A DNA stretch of 9,788 bases from an uncultured Clostridia bacterium (GCA_937893945.1 CALCTA010000050.1:1-9788), one strand, 5' to 3'; shown: positions 1 through 7,069, counted from the stretch's first letter. Notes: generated from the letters alone by a model not told the origin. Program-made: numbers and translations.

Positions 1-464
1 GCTTCAAACAAGTGCCATTTGACAGTGCCGAGAGGAATACCCAAATCTTTAGCAATATCGGCTTGCTTACGGTTTTCAAAATAGTACGCAATTACAATCT
101 TTCGCTGGAGTTTTGAAAGATATGCTATTTCGCTCTGCAATCTACGAATGGTGTCAGCATTATCGTCATCTGACAATATTGAGTCGTGATCGGCAATTAT
201 CTCCGCCACCTCATCAATAGATACACCTATGACACTCTTGGCGGAGTCTCGATAATAATTGCTGAGCGCATTATGTGCAATCGTCCAAATAAATTTGCTG
301 ACGTCTCCAATATCGTCTTTGATCAAAAGCGCGCGGAACGCTTTGAGCACGATATCCTGCGATAGATCCTCCGCATCGTGTGCGTTTTTACACCGCTTAA
401 GTGCAAAGCCAAATATGGGCTTGAGATATTCAGTTATGATTTTTTCGGCGTCTTGTCTGTTCAC
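1..464 (-). CDS. RNA polymerase sigma factor, ECF-like sigma-70 family (partial, C-terminus beyond window)
   Basis: The reverse strand from a GTG at 464 is open to the window edge and encodes 154 residues, beginning MNRQDAEKIITEYL. Residues about 12-75 look like sigma region 2: the acidic AEDLSQDIV stretch (31-39) and KFIWTIAHNALSNYYRD (57-73) match the core-binding and -10-recognition helices. Residues about 107-154 look like region 4, with the helix-turn-helix QADIAKDLGIPLGTVKWH (134-151). Regions 1 and 3 are absent, as expected for a compact ECF-type factor directing RNA polymerase to a small regulon. The acidic linker (about 90-103) is variable in this family. The start is supported by GAGG (474-477) nine bases upstream; no ATG lies nearby. 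It sits behind the clpX terminator and has its own candidate promoter, so it is a separate unit. Its last residues, any anti-sigma partner and the target promoters are not visible. The sigma identity is solid; the exact ECF group is unknown. Confidence 0.88.
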   Translation of the reverse strand, partial: MNRQDAEKIITEYLKPIFGFALKRCKNAHDAEDLSQDIVLKAFRALLIKDDIGDVSKFIWTIAHNALSNYYRDSAKSVIGVSIDEVAEIIADHDSILSDDDNADTIRRLQSEIAYLSKLQRKIVIAYYFENRKQADIAKDLGIPLGTVKWHLFE

Positions 465-535
465 TTGTTTGTACCTCGTTGAAAGCTTTCACCCATATAG
501 ACACGGATTTTCAAAAAGGTTGGAACTTTTTTATA

Positions 536-564
536 ATTATATCATAAATATGCTAATTAGTCTA
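536..564 (-). promoter_or_regulatory. Candidate sigma-A promoter of the sigma-factor gene
   Basis: On the minus strand TAGACT (559-564) is followed after 17 bases by a perfect TATAAT (536-541). This predicts a transcript start near 528 and a leader of about 64 bases before the GTG at 464. The -35 box matches consensus at 4 of 6 positions. The surroundings are very AT-rich, so a chance -10 match is possible. I did not see a convincing GGAAC-type ECF promoter on this strand that would suggest autoregulation. Confidence 0.55.
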
Positions 565-590
565 TAAAAAATCATTTTTCCTCGCGAATG

Positions 591-627
591 AAAAGGGCAG
601 AGAACGTAAAAACGTTCTCTGCCTTTT
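591..627 (-). terminator. Rho-independent terminator after clpX
   Basis: A perfect 12-bp inverted repeat (596-607 with 612-623) encloses a four-base A loop. Runs of four A at 591-594 (T on the minus strand) and four T at 624-627 flank it, so it could stop transcription from either side. It lies about 45 bases beyond the clpX stop and before the sigma-factor promoter. It most plausibly ends the tig-clpP-clpX transcript and insulates the sigma gene. A weaker 6-bp hairpin (641-646 with 654-659) lies just upstream of it in the minus-strand transcript. Confidence 0.85.
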
Positions 628-668
628 GTCTATCAGTAATGTATTCCTAAAAAGAATACGCTTTTATT

Positions 669-2003
669 TTATTCCAATTCTCCGCTTATCTTAGGAGAGC
701 CGTCCATAAGAACTGCCTCGCGGGTAATATATTTCGGCTCTGCCTTATCCGTAACACACTCGCGTGTTATTACAAGCTCGGCAACGTCGCTGCGAGAGGG
801 AATTTCGTACATAAGGGGCATCATAAGACTTTCCATTATAGAGCGAAGTCCTCGCGCACCCGTATTTCTTTCAATTGCAAGCGCCGCGATAGCTTCAAGC
901 GCGCCGTCGTCAAGAGTGAGCTGCACTCCATCCATCTCAAAGAGCTTTTCATACTGCTTTGTGATAGAGTTCTTAGGCTCGCGGAGTATTCTTACAAGTG
1001 CTTCTTTATCGAGATCGTCAAGAGTTACTATAGCGGGAATTCTTCCGACAAGCTCGGGAATAAGTCCGAATTTAACGATATCGTGGGGAAGAACGTCCTT
1101 GAACACGCCCTTTGCCTTGCGCTCAGCCTTTTTCTTGATCTCGCTTGAAAAGCCGATAGTCTGGTTGCCCTGTCTCTTCTCGATTATCTTTTCAAGTCCG
1201 TCAAACGCGCCGCCGCATATAAAGAGAATATTCTCTGTGTTTATCTGTATAAACTCCTGATTGGGATGCTTGCGTCCGCCCTGAGGGGGAACGTTTGCCA
1301 CAGTGCCCTCAAGTATCTTGAGAAGCGCCTGCTGAACGCCCTCACCCGAGACGTCTCGGGTAATAGAGCGGTTCTCGCTCTTTCTTGCGATCTTATCTAT
1401 CTCATCAATATAGATGATACCTTTTTCGGCAAGCTCAATATCGTAATCAGCTGCCTGAATAAGTCGCAGAAGGATATTTTCAACGTCCTCACCGACGTAA
1501 CCCGCCTCAGTAAGCGTGGTGGCGTCAGCGATCGCGAAGGGAACCTTAAGCGCCTTAGCGAGCGTTTGCGCAAGATAAGTCTTTCCGACACCCGTAGGTC
1601 CTATGAGAAGAACGTTGCTCTTCTGCAAGTCAACGGCAGGAATATCATTATCGGCGTTCTTGCTCTTGGCATCAGCCTGCTCGTTTTTGTAAAGAATACG
1701 CTTGTAATGGTTGTAAACGGCAACAGAAAGCGCCATTTTAGCGTCATCCTGACCGATTACGTAGGTATCAAGCATTTCCTTTATCTGCACGGGCTTTGAG
1801 AGAGTATCAAACGAAAGATCGCCCATTCCGCTCTCCGCTACGGTGTTTTCGTAAATAAGCTGCTGACAAGCGTCAACGCAAAAGTCGCAGATATACGCAC
1901 CAGTAGGAGAGGGAATAAGGAAATTCACCTGATTCTCGCGTCTGCCGCAAAAGGAGCAGAAGCGCGCGCCGCTTGCGCCGGAATGTGAATTATTTGAAGC
2001 CAT
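669..2003 (-). CDS. clpX: ATP-dependent Clp protease ATP-binding subunit ClpX
   Basis: ClpX is the hexameric AAA+ unfoldase that recognises tagged or misfolded cytosolic proteins and threads them into ClpP. The 444-residue product has a normal family length. An N-terminal C4 zinc-binding domain shows C16-x2-C19 and C39-x2-C42. The AAA+ core has Walker A GPTGVGKT (135-142), the pore loop GYVG (168-171), Walker B with IDEID (199-203), an RKH loop (244-246) that contacts substrate tags, the ClpP-docking IGF loop (283-285), an arginine-finger region GLIPELVGR (313-321) and sensor 2 GAR (382-384). The ATG at 2003 is preceded by AAAGGA at a suitable distance. The gene lies 34 bases after clpP and is last in the tig-clpP-clpX unit, followed by a strong terminator. 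All key residues are intact, so it should be active. Known facts are the family roles; the operon assignment is from spacing. Confidence 0.98.
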   Translation of the reverse strand: MASNNSHSGASGARFCSFCGRRENQVNFLIPSPTGAYICDFCVDACQQLIYENTVAESGMGDLSFDTLSKPVQIKEMLDTYVIGQDDAKMALSVAVYNHYKRILYKNEQADAKSKNADNDIPAVDLQKSNVLLIGPTGVGKTYLAQTLAKALKVPFAIADATTLTEAGYVGEDVENILLRLIQAADYDIELAEKGIIYIDEIDKIARKSENRSITRDVSGEGVQQALLKILEGTVANVPPQGGRKHPNQEFIQINTENILFICGGAFDGLEKIIEKRQGNQTIGFSSEIKKKAERKAKGVFKDVLPHDIVKFGLIPELVGRIPAIVTLDDLDKEALVRILREPKNSITKQYEKLFEMDGVQLTLDDGALEAIAALAIERNTGARGLRSIMESLMMPLMYEIPSRSDVAELVITRECVTDKAEPKYITREAVLMDGSPKISGELE

Positions 2004-2037
2004 TTTTTATCCTTTCAAATTGCAATCCCGAAGTTGA

Positions 2038-2649
2038 TCAAGCTCGCTTAGCAAATATCTTGTCGATAAGTCCGTACTCAAGAGCCTGCTCGGCGGTCAT
2101 GAAATTGTCGCGTTCGGTGTCGCGTGCGATCTCTTCAATAGAGCGACCTGTATTTTCAGCGAGAATTCTATTGAGATTATCTCTTGTGCGGAGAATGAGG
2201 TCTGCCTGGATCTTAATATCGGTTGCCTGACCCTTAGCGCCGCCAAGAGGCTGATGGATCATTATCTCGCTGTTGGGAAGAGCAATACGCTTACCCTTAG
2301 CGCCTGCGGAAAGAAGGAACGCGCCCATGCTTGCCGCCATACCAATACAGATAGTCGAAACGTCGCACTTAACGTAATTCATGGTATCGTATATCGCCAT
2401 ACCTGCGGTAACAGAGCCACCGGGGCTGTTGATATAGAAGCTTATGTCTTTGTCGGGATCCTGCGCTTCAAGGAAGAGAAGCTGTGCTACAACCAAAGAT
2501 GCAGTGGTATCGTTTACCTCGTCAGACAAGAATATGATCCTGTCGTTGAGCAAACGCGAGAAAATGTCATACGAACGCTCACCCTTGCCGGTCTGCTCGA
2601 CCACCATAGGAACGAGTGCGTTGTACATCTTGTTATCATAATCAAACAT
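2038..2649 (-). CDS. clpP: ATP-dependent Clp protease proteolytic subunit ClpP
   Basis: ClpP is the barrel-shaped serine protease that degrades proteins delivered by ClpX and other Clp ATPases. From the ATG at 2649 the product is 203 residues, a normal length. The catalytic triad is visible: S107 in GMAASMG, H132 in IHQPLGG and D181 in DTERD. The oxyanion-region INSPGGSV (73-80) is also present. A longer open frame begins with TTG at 2664, but a GGAGG (2658-2662) overlaps that codon and sits eight bases before the ATG at 2649, so the shorter start is chosen. The protein begins MFDYDNKMYNALVPMVVEQT, close to other ClpP N-termini, with little or no propeptide. It lies 52 bases after tig and 34 before clpX, so all three are probably co-transcribed. 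One clpP copy is seen here; others elsewhere cannot be excluded. Confidence 0.98.
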   Translation of the reverse strand: MFDYDNKMYNALVPMVVEQTGKGERSYDIFSRLLNDRIIFLSDEVNDTTASLVVAQLLFLEAQDPDKDISFYINSPGGSVTAGMAIYDTMNYVKCDVSTICIGMAASMGAFLLSAGAKGKRIALPNSEIMIHQPLGGAKGQATDIKIQADLILRTRDNLNRILAENTGRSIEEIARDTERDNFMTAEQALEYGLIDKIFAKRA

Positions 2650-2657
2650 TGTAAATA

Positions 2658-2662
2658 CCTCC
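2658..2662 (-). promoter_or_regulatory. Ribosome binding site deciding the clpP start
   Basis: GGAGG on the minus strand lies eight bases before the ATG at 2649. It overlaps the TTG at 2664 that would begin the longest open frame, which rules out that upstream start. Confidence 0.85.
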
Positions 2663-2701
2663 AAATTCAGCTGTGCATTATAGTTTAGGTATGCGCCGAG
2701 A

Positions 2702-3985
2702 TCACTTAACGGTAACTACTGCCTTTTCCTTAACGAGCTCCATTGCCTTCTGAACCTTCATGTCAGCAGCAATAGCCTCGGAGTCGATGCTTGCCTTTAC
2801 CTGATCAAGCTCAATGCCGTAAGCGTTAGCGATCTTCTCGTACTCAGCGTTGATATCATCCTCAGTAGCCTCAAGGTTCTCAAGAACAGCGATCTTTTCA
2901 AGAGCGAGTCTTGCCTTTACCTGACGCTCTGCCTGAGGTCTCATCTGCTCACGGAGAGAATCGAGAGTCATACCTGTATATTTGAAATATGTGTTGAGAT
3001 CAAGTCCCTGAGAACGAAGTCTTGTATCGTAATCGCGAACGAAGTTCTCGGTCTCTGCTACGAACATAGGCTCGGGAATGTCAGCCTCAAGCTTCTCGAT
3101 AAGAGCCTCTACGAGCTTATCCTCAACTGCGTTTTCAGCAGCGCTCTCGTGTCTCTTTTCGATTTTTGCCTTAACGTCTGCCTTATATTCAGCAAAAGTA
3201 TCAAATTCGGAAACGTCCTTAGCAAAATCGTCGTCAAGCTCAGGAAGCTCAACCTTTGTGATAGCGTGGATCTTTACCTTAAAGGTAGCATCCTTGCCTG
3301 CAAGATCCTCAGCGTGATACTCAGCAGGGAAGGTAACGTTAACGTCAAACTCCTCATCAACGCTCTTGCCTACGATCTGATCCTCAAATCCGGGAATGAA
3401 AGAGCCGGAGCCGAGCTTAAGAGCGTAATCAGTGCCCTTACCGCCCTCAAATGCAACGCCGTCGCAGAAGCCTTCAAAATCGATAACAGTGGTATCGCCA
3501 AGCTCTGCAGCTCTGTCGGTAACATCTATCTCACGGGAGTTTCTCTCACGGATAGTTTCGATCTCACGGTCAACGTCCTCGTCGCTTACGGGAGTAACTT
3601 CCTTTTCTACCTCAATACCGAGATAATCCTTGATCTCAACCTCAGGTTTTACGTAAACCTTTGCGGAGAGAAGGAGACCGTTATCATCGATAGAAACTAC
3701 GTCAAACTCAGGCTGACCAACAGCGTCGATAGCAGCTTCCTTGAGAGCCTCGGTGTAAGCTTCGGGAATAAGGTCGTTGATAGCGTCCTCATAGAAAACT
3801 CCTGTGCCATACATCTTCTCGATGATAGAGCGGGGAGCCTTACCCTTTCTGAAACCGGGAACGGCGATGTTCTTGACCTGCTTGCGATAAACGTTGTTTA
3901 CTGCAGCGTCAAATGTTGCTTTGTCAACAGAAAACTGTAATTCGTATCTGTTCTTTTCGATTACTTCAGATTTTGTTAAACTCAT
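2702..3985 (-). CDS. tig: Trigger factor (ribosome-associated chaperone, peptidyl-prolyl isomerase)
   Basis: Trigger factor binds the ribosome next to the exit tunnel and shields nascent chains; it also has proline isomerase activity. The 427-residue product has the typical length and all three domains. The N-terminal ribosome-binding domain carries the signature GFRKGKAP (44-51). An FKBP-type isomerase domain spans about 162-243 (GDTTVIDFEGF, then GSGSFIPGFEDQIVG). The rest (about 245-427) is the charged, helical substrate-binding C-terminal region. The ATG at 3985 follows GGAGG by about nine bases, and a near-consensus promoter lies at 4037-4065. As the first gene of tig-clpP-clpX it couples folding of new proteins with disposal of failed ones, an arrangement common across bacteria. 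No CIRCE or CtsR-like operator was recognised upstream, so heat-shock control is not evident. Confidence 0.98.
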   Translation of the reverse strand: MSLTKSEVIEKNRYELQFSVDKATFDAAVNNVYRKQVKNIAVPGFRKGKAPRSIIEKMYGTGVFYEDAINDLIPEAYTEALKEAAIDAVGQPEFDVVSIDDNGLLLSAKVYVKPEVEIKDYLGIEVEKEVTPVSDEDVDREIETIRERNSREIDVTDRAAELGDTTVIDFEGFCDGVAFEGGKGTDYALKLGSGSFIPGFEDQIVGKSVDEEFDVNVTFPAEYHAEDLAGKDATFKVKIHAITKVELPELDDDFAKDVSEFDTFAEYKADVKAKIEKRHESAAENAVEDKLVEALIEKLEADIPEPMFVAETENFVRDYDTRLRSQGLDLNTYFKYTGMTLDSLREQMRPQAERQVKARLALEKIAVLENLEATEDDINAEYEKIANAYGIELDQVKASIDSEAIAADMKVQKAMELVKEKAVVTVK

Positions 3986-4036
3986 TATAGTTTAAACCTC
4001 CGATAAATATAATATAAATTTTTACATACATCCTAT

Positions 4037-4065
4037 ATTGTACTTTTTTTTGTGCCATTTGTCAA
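4037..4065 (-). promoter_or_regulatory. Near-consensus sigma-A promoter of tig-clpP-clpX
   Basis: On the minus strand a perfect TTGACA (4060-4065) and TACAAT (4037-4042) are separated by exactly 17 bases, and the spacer contains an A-run. Transcription should start near 4030, giving a leader of about 45 bases before the tig ATG. The -35 box begins only 14 bases beyond the phosphoesterase stop codon. The strength of the match suggests high constitutive expression, as expected for trigger factor. Confidence 0.88.
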
Positions 4066-4079
4066 TAGCTTTTGCGAAA

Positions 4080-4802
4080 TTATCCAATTATCTGCGGTAA
4101 AAAGTCCAGAAAATCCGCTGATATCATTCGAAATTCAATATTTTCCCACATAAAGACGCCGCCTTGAGCGTAGCATCCGTGAATATGTCCGAAATAGCAT
4201 CTTGAAACATTGTATTCCTTGAGAGTCTCTAATATCTCAATACACTCAAAATCGCTCCATACAGGAGGGAAGTGAAAAAAGGCGATTATCTCCTTTCCTG
4301 TACTTTCAGAGAGCTTTTTTGCCTCATCAAGTGAGAGTCTGAGCCTTATTACTTCACGATTGACTATCTTTTCGTAATCGGCATTTACCGATTTTGAGGG
4401 TTGCACAGACTTGTCAACAAACCACCCACGAGCGCCTGCGACTATATAATCTTCGACCTCAAGAGCGTTGTTGTACAAAATGTCGATGCTGTTTATGCAG
4501 TTTTCACAAAAAAAGCGTCTCATTTTAGAAAGAGTAGACCACCAGAAATCGTGATTTCCCTTCATAATTATCTTCTTTCCGGGAAGAGCATCTATCCACT
4601 TGAGGTCGGAGAGTGCGTCCTCGGTAGTAAGCGCCCAGGAGATATCGCCGGGAATGATGACAGTATCATTTTCACTTACGACTCTCGTCCAGTTCTTATG
4701 CAATTTTTCAATATAGCTTTGCCATCTGGTGCCAAAGACCTCCATGGATTTTTCATTGGTAACCGTATCAAGATGAAGGTCGGCTATAACGAATACTGCC
4801 AT
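4080..4802 (-). CDS. Calcineurin-like metallophosphoesterase
   Basis: This 240-residue protein has the full set of two-metal phosphoesterase motifs: D8-x-H10 in IADLHLD, GD at 52-53, GNHD at 82-85, H177 in FFHFPP and GHIH at 205-208. It therefore probably hydrolyses a phosphomonoester or phosphodiester, and its short length resembles a COG1768-type predicted phosphohydrolase (from memory). There is no signal peptide or membrane segment, so it should be cytosolic. The substrate cannot be read from sequence. The ATG at 4802 follows AAAGGAG by five bases. It is divergent from the DUF1540 gene and upstream of tig; no terminator is visible between it and tig, so some read-through into the chaperone operon is likely. 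Nothing in the context identifies its physiological role. A few tryptophans follow the GNHD motif (GNHDFWWS), as in relatives. Confidence 0.9.
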   Translation of the reverse strand: MAVFVIADLHLDTVTNEKSMEVFGTRWQSYIEKLHKNWTRVVSENDTVIIPGDISWALTTEDALSDLKWIDALPGKKIIMKGNHDFWWSTLSKMRRFFCENCINSIDILYNNALEVEDYIVAGARGWFVDKSVQPSKSVNADYEKIVNREVIRLRLSLDEAKKLSESTGKEIIAFFHFPPVWSDFECIEILETLKEYNVSRCYFGHIHGCYAQGGVFMWENIEFRMISADFLDFLPQIIG

Positions 4803-4908
4803 ACGCGCTCCTTTCTCAAAAAAATAAAATCAACGTCTTTTCGGAATAAAGAAATAAAAACTGCGAATAATAAAGATATCACTAAAGAATAAAAAGGAGA
4901 ATTAAAAA
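4803..4908 (+). other. Divergent intergenic region, phosphoesterase / DUF1540
   Basis: This 106-base AT-rich spacer must hold the start signals for the plus-strand DUF1540 gene and probably those for the minus-strand phosphoesterase. Both genes have clear ribosome sites at its ends (AAAGGAG on the minus strand, AAGGAG on the plus strand). Its plus strand is purine-rich with several AATAAA-like runs. I did not find a convincing -35/-10 pair for either direction, so no promoter is called. Confidence 0.5.
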
Positions 4909-5106
4909 ATGAATCAGAATGACAAGAGCTGTACCTCCAAGAAATGTGCATCCAAGGAGCACATCAAGGGCATTTGCTGTAACGTAAAGAATTGCGTTCA
5001 CCACGACTGCGACACCTACTGCACCGCAGATCAGATCGCCGTTGGTCCCAGCAGCGCAAGAAGCAGCGCAGAAACTGTTTGCGCTACCTTCAAGGAAAGA
5101 AAGTAA
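4909..5106 (+). CDS. DUF1540 family small cysteine-rich protein
   Basis: The 65-residue protein has eight cysteines (8, 13, 23, 24, 29, 34, 38, 58). Its C-terminal two-thirds fits the DUF1540 pattern: C24-x4-C29, then Y37-C38-T-A with I43-x-V45, and finally ETVCATF (55-61). The family is common in Firmicutes and has no established biochemical role as far as I know; the cysteine spacing suggests metal, perhaps zinc, binding, which is inference. An extra C-x4-C pair (C8, C13) precedes the core. There is no signal peptide or membrane segment. The ATG follows AAGGAG by about eight bases. It is the only plus-strand gene here and has its own terminator, so it is a single-gene transcript between two minus-strand units. 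Codon use is dominated by C- and G-ending codons such as TGC, AAG and ATC, suggesting good expression. Confidence 0.9.
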   Translation: MNQNDKSCTSKKCASKEHIKGICCNVKNCVHHDCDTYCTADQIAVGPSSARSSAETVCATFKERK

Positions 5107-5140
5107 AACTCAGAGACATTCAAAATTTCATTCTTCAGAA

Positions 5141-5175
5141 AGGGTTGCTAACGTATGTTGGCAACCCTGTTTTTT
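5141..5175 (+). terminator. Rho-independent terminator after the DUF1540 gene
   Basis: A 12-bp stem (5141-5152 with 5157-5168, one T-G wobble) with a four-base loop is followed by GTTTTTT (5169-5175), a classic plus-strand terminator. It ends two bases before the thrC stop codon, so the two genes converge on it. On the minus strand the hairpin is followed only by TTTCT, so it may terminate thrC less efficiently; no other thrC terminator is evident. Confidence 0.9.
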
Positions 5176-5177
5176 AG

Positions 5178-6653
5178 TTACATAAACTTATAAACCTCTT
5201 CAAGCATCTGCTCCTTATCAACGACAGTGCTAAAATTGACCGTGCGCTTGTCAAGATCGCGAAGAGGATACGAGATCTCCATACCGGAAATGTCGCGTAA
5301 AGCGTCAAGGGCGGCTGTTCCTTCGGGAGCGTCAGTGGCAGTGATAGACTTATAAACGTCTGCCGCGAACTTATACGGGCTTGCCGTAGAAACAACGACC
5401 ATCTTCTTTTCGTCCTTTGTATCAGCAAGGTACTTATCGGCACAACAAAGAGCAACAGAGGTATGCGTGTCCGCAAGATAACCGTTATCATAGTAAGCCT
5501 TCAACGTCTTTGCGGTCTCATCCTCATCGGCACAATATCCCGCAAAGTTGCTTCTTACGATCTGCTTTACATCATCACTGATCTCGTAGCGTCCGTTCTC
5601 AGAAAGCTGCTTCATATAAGCCGCAGTTACCTCTGTACCCGCGGCGAAGTAGAGAAGTCTCTCAAGATTACTTGAGATAAGAATATCCATAGAGGGCGAC
5701 ATCGTCAGATGGAAGCTGCGATTTCTGTCATAAACGCCGCTTTCGATAAAGTCGGTAAGCACGTTATTGGAGTTTGATGCACATACCATCTTATCAATAG
5801 GAAGTCCCATCATTTTAGCAATATACGCCGCAAAGATATTTCCAAAGTTACCCGTGGGAACACAAACGTTGATTGATTCGCCAAGCGTTATCTCGCCGCT
5901 CTTGAGAAGCTCGCAGTACGAGTGGAAGTAATAGACTATCTGAGGTGCAAGTCGTCCCCAGTTTATAGAGTTAGCGCTTGAAAGGACGTAGCCGTTCTCA
6001 AGAAGCTTTTGCTTTGCATTTGTGTCGGAGAATATTCTCTTGACACCCGTTTGAGCATCATCAAAATTGCCCTTGATAGCGCAAACGTTTACGTTACTAC
6101 CCGTCTGTGTAACCATCTGAAGCTTCTGCACCTTACTTACACCATCTACGGGGTAAAATACCATTATTTTGACCTTATCAACATCCTTATGACCTTCAAG
6201 AGCCGCCTTGCCCGTGTCTCCCGAGGTAGCGACGAGAATAAGCGCGGTATTCTCCTCACCTGTCTTGACAAGAGCACGTGAAAGAAGTCTTGGCATTATC
6301 TGAAGTGCCATATCCTTAAATGCCGCAGTAGGTCCTCTCCAAAGCTCCAGCGAGAAAAGACCGTCTCTGACCTTTTTCAAAGGAGCCGCGCCATCAGGAA
6401 ATCCCGCAGGAGAATATGCGGCAGTCGCATCCTCAAGAAGCTCCTCGTAAGTATAATCAGAGAGGAACTTAGAAAGTATCGTAGCCGCCTTTTCAGGATA
6501 GCTTTTATTTGCAAGCTCGCTTATCTCATCAAGTGAAAGAGAGGGAACAGAATCCGGAACAAAAAGTCCGCCGTCCGAAGCCAAGCCTTGCTTGATAACC
6601 TCTGAAGCCTTGAAAAGCTTCTTATCTGCATCTCTCGTGCTAAAAAACATCAT
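5178..6653 (-). CDS. thrC: Threonine synthase (PLP-dependent)
   Basis: ThrC converts O-phospho-L-homoserine to L-threonine and phosphate in the cytosol. The 491-residue product has the PLP lysine K113 in GPTAAFKDMALQ, the phosphate-binding SGDTGKAA (144-151), the family stretch SANSINWGRLAPQ (226-238) and PTGNFGN (266-272) near the cofactor. Length and N-terminus (ASDGGLFVPD, 25-34) fit the longer threonine synthase type. The longest open frame starts at 6689, but GAGG at 6663-6666 lies nine bases before the ATG at 6653, so that start is used; a second ATG follows directly. It is 25 bases after yraN and last in the apgM-lepB-rbgA-rnhB-yraN-thrC run, away from any visible hom or thrB. I saw no T-box or attenuator in the short gap, so threonine-specific control is not evident. 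The far-upstream ApgM-like gene may supply a linked pathway step. Confidence 0.96.
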   Translation of the reverse strand: MMFFSTRDADKKLFKASEVIKQGLASDGGLFVPDSVPSLSLDEISELANKSYPEKAATILSKFLSDYTYEELLEDATAAYSPAGFPDGAAPLKKVRDGLFSLELWRGPTAAFKDMALQIMPRLLSRALVKTGEENTALILVATSGDTGKAALEGHKDVDKVKIMVFYPVDGVSKVQKLQMVTQTGSNVNVCAIKGNFDDAQTGVKRIFSDTNAKQKLLENGYVLSSANSINWGRLAPQIVYYFHSYCELLKSGEITLGESINVCVPTGNFGNIFAAYIAKMMGLPIDKMVCASNSNNVLTDFIESGVYDRNRSFHLTMSPSMDILISSNLERLLYFAAGTEVTAAYMKQLSENGRYEISDDVKQIVRSNFAGYCADEDETAKTLKAYYDNGYLADTHTSVALCCADKYLADTKDEKKMVVVSTASPYKFAADVYKSITATDAPEGTAALDALRDISGMEISYPLRDLDKRTVNFSTVVDKEQMLEEVYKFM

Positions 6654-6662
6654 AAATGTGTA

Positions 6663-6666
6663 CCTC
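6663..6666 (-). promoter_or_regulatory. Ribosome binding site deciding the thrC start
   Basis: GAGG on the minus strand lies nine bases before the ATG at 6653, which selects this start over the longer open frame that would overlap the end of yraN. The surrounding ACGAGGTACA also precedes the sigma-factor GTG at 464. Confidence 0.75.
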
Positions 6667-6678
6667 GTTTTGCAATTT

Positions 6679-7068
6679 TTACACGCCAAAGGCGTTTTCT
6701 ATGTGATTTATTTTCAAAACCTTCATATCCTCGCGGTCAAGATAGATCTCAAGCACGTCAAATCTCGGTTGGAAGTCAAAATACTTTACGTTATTCTTAA
6801 GATACCCCCGAGCCGCCGCGATAGTTCGCTGTTGCTTCTCCTTTGTAACGGCAGAAGCGGGCGTGCCGAACGGTGAATAAAGGTCTTTATCCACGGTGCG
6901 TGCCTTAACCTCAACAAAGGCAATTATCCTTTGCTTTTTTGAAATTGCTATCAGATCTATTTCGTTGTGAGATACGTGAAGATTTCTCTCTATAATTTTA
7001 AATTTATTCTTTTTTAAGAAGTGCGCCGCCTTATCCTCGCCAAGCCTTCCTATATCTACCGTCTTCAT
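6679..7068 (-). CDS. yraN: YraN family (UPF0102) endonuclease-like protein
   Basis: From the ATG at 7068 the product is 129 residues, close to the family's usual size. It shows GRLGE (7-11) near the N-terminus and a nuclease core of the PD-(D/E)xK type: E36 and D38 in NEIDLI, then E53-V-K55 in FVEVKAR. The family is predicted to act on DNA or branched nucleic acid, but its physiological role is not settled. A longer open frame runs up to 7152, inside rnhB; it is rejected because its extra 28 residues read through the rnhB coding region and the YraN-like sequence begins at MKTVDIGRLGEDKAA. The rnhB stop TGA is separated from this ATG by one base, and only a weak ribosome site is visible, so translation is probably coupled to rnhB. 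Its place beside rnhB is conserved in many bacteria. Confidence 0.92.
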   Translation of the reverse strand: MKTVDIGRLGEDKAAHFLKKNKFKIIERNLHVSHNEIDLIAISKKQRIIAFVEVKARTVDKDLYSPFGTPASAVTKEKQQRTIAAARGYLKNNVKYFDFQPRFDVLEIYLDREDMKVLKINHIENAFGV

Positions 7069-7069
7069 A

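Noticed and set aside
481..490. Palindrome GAAAGCTTTC in the sigma-factor leader
   Set aside because: It is a 10-base palindrome with no loop and no second copy; too short to call an operator.
521..548. GGAAC followed by AT-rich sequence on the plus strand, resembling an ECF -35 box
   Set aside because: It points away from the sigma gene, has no proper -10 at ECF spacing and no plus-strand gene follows.
259..567. 102-residue plus-strand open frame at the left end
   Set aside because: It is the antisense of the sigma factor 5' half and its promoter region.
641..659. Second hairpin (GTATTC/GAATAC) after clpX as a separate terminator
   Set aside because: The stem is only 6 bp and the minus-strand side lacks a T-run; the adjacent 12-bp hairpin explains termination.
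651..1703. 13-base direct repeat AAAGAATACGCTT at 651-663 and 1691-1703
   Set aside because: A single shared 13-mer is expected by chance in a window of this size, and one copy is inside clpX coding sequence.
1266..1799. 177-residue open frame on the plus strand opposite clpX
   Set aside because: It lies wholly inside intact clpX, shows no domain pattern and has no initiation signals.
3149..3940. 263-residue open frame on the plus strand opposite tig
   Set aside because: It is entirely antisense to the well-supported trigger factor, has no ribosome site, and its composition follows the complementary codons of tig.
4401..4892. 163-residue plus-strand open frame opposite the phosphoesterase
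   Set aside because: It is antisense to a gene with all catalytic motifs, and its C-terminal part is low-complexity Lys/Asn from the AT-rich spacer.
5174..5491. 105-residue minus-strand open frame within thrC in another frame
   Set aside because: It is an out-of-frame reading of the thrC 3' end with no family resemblance.
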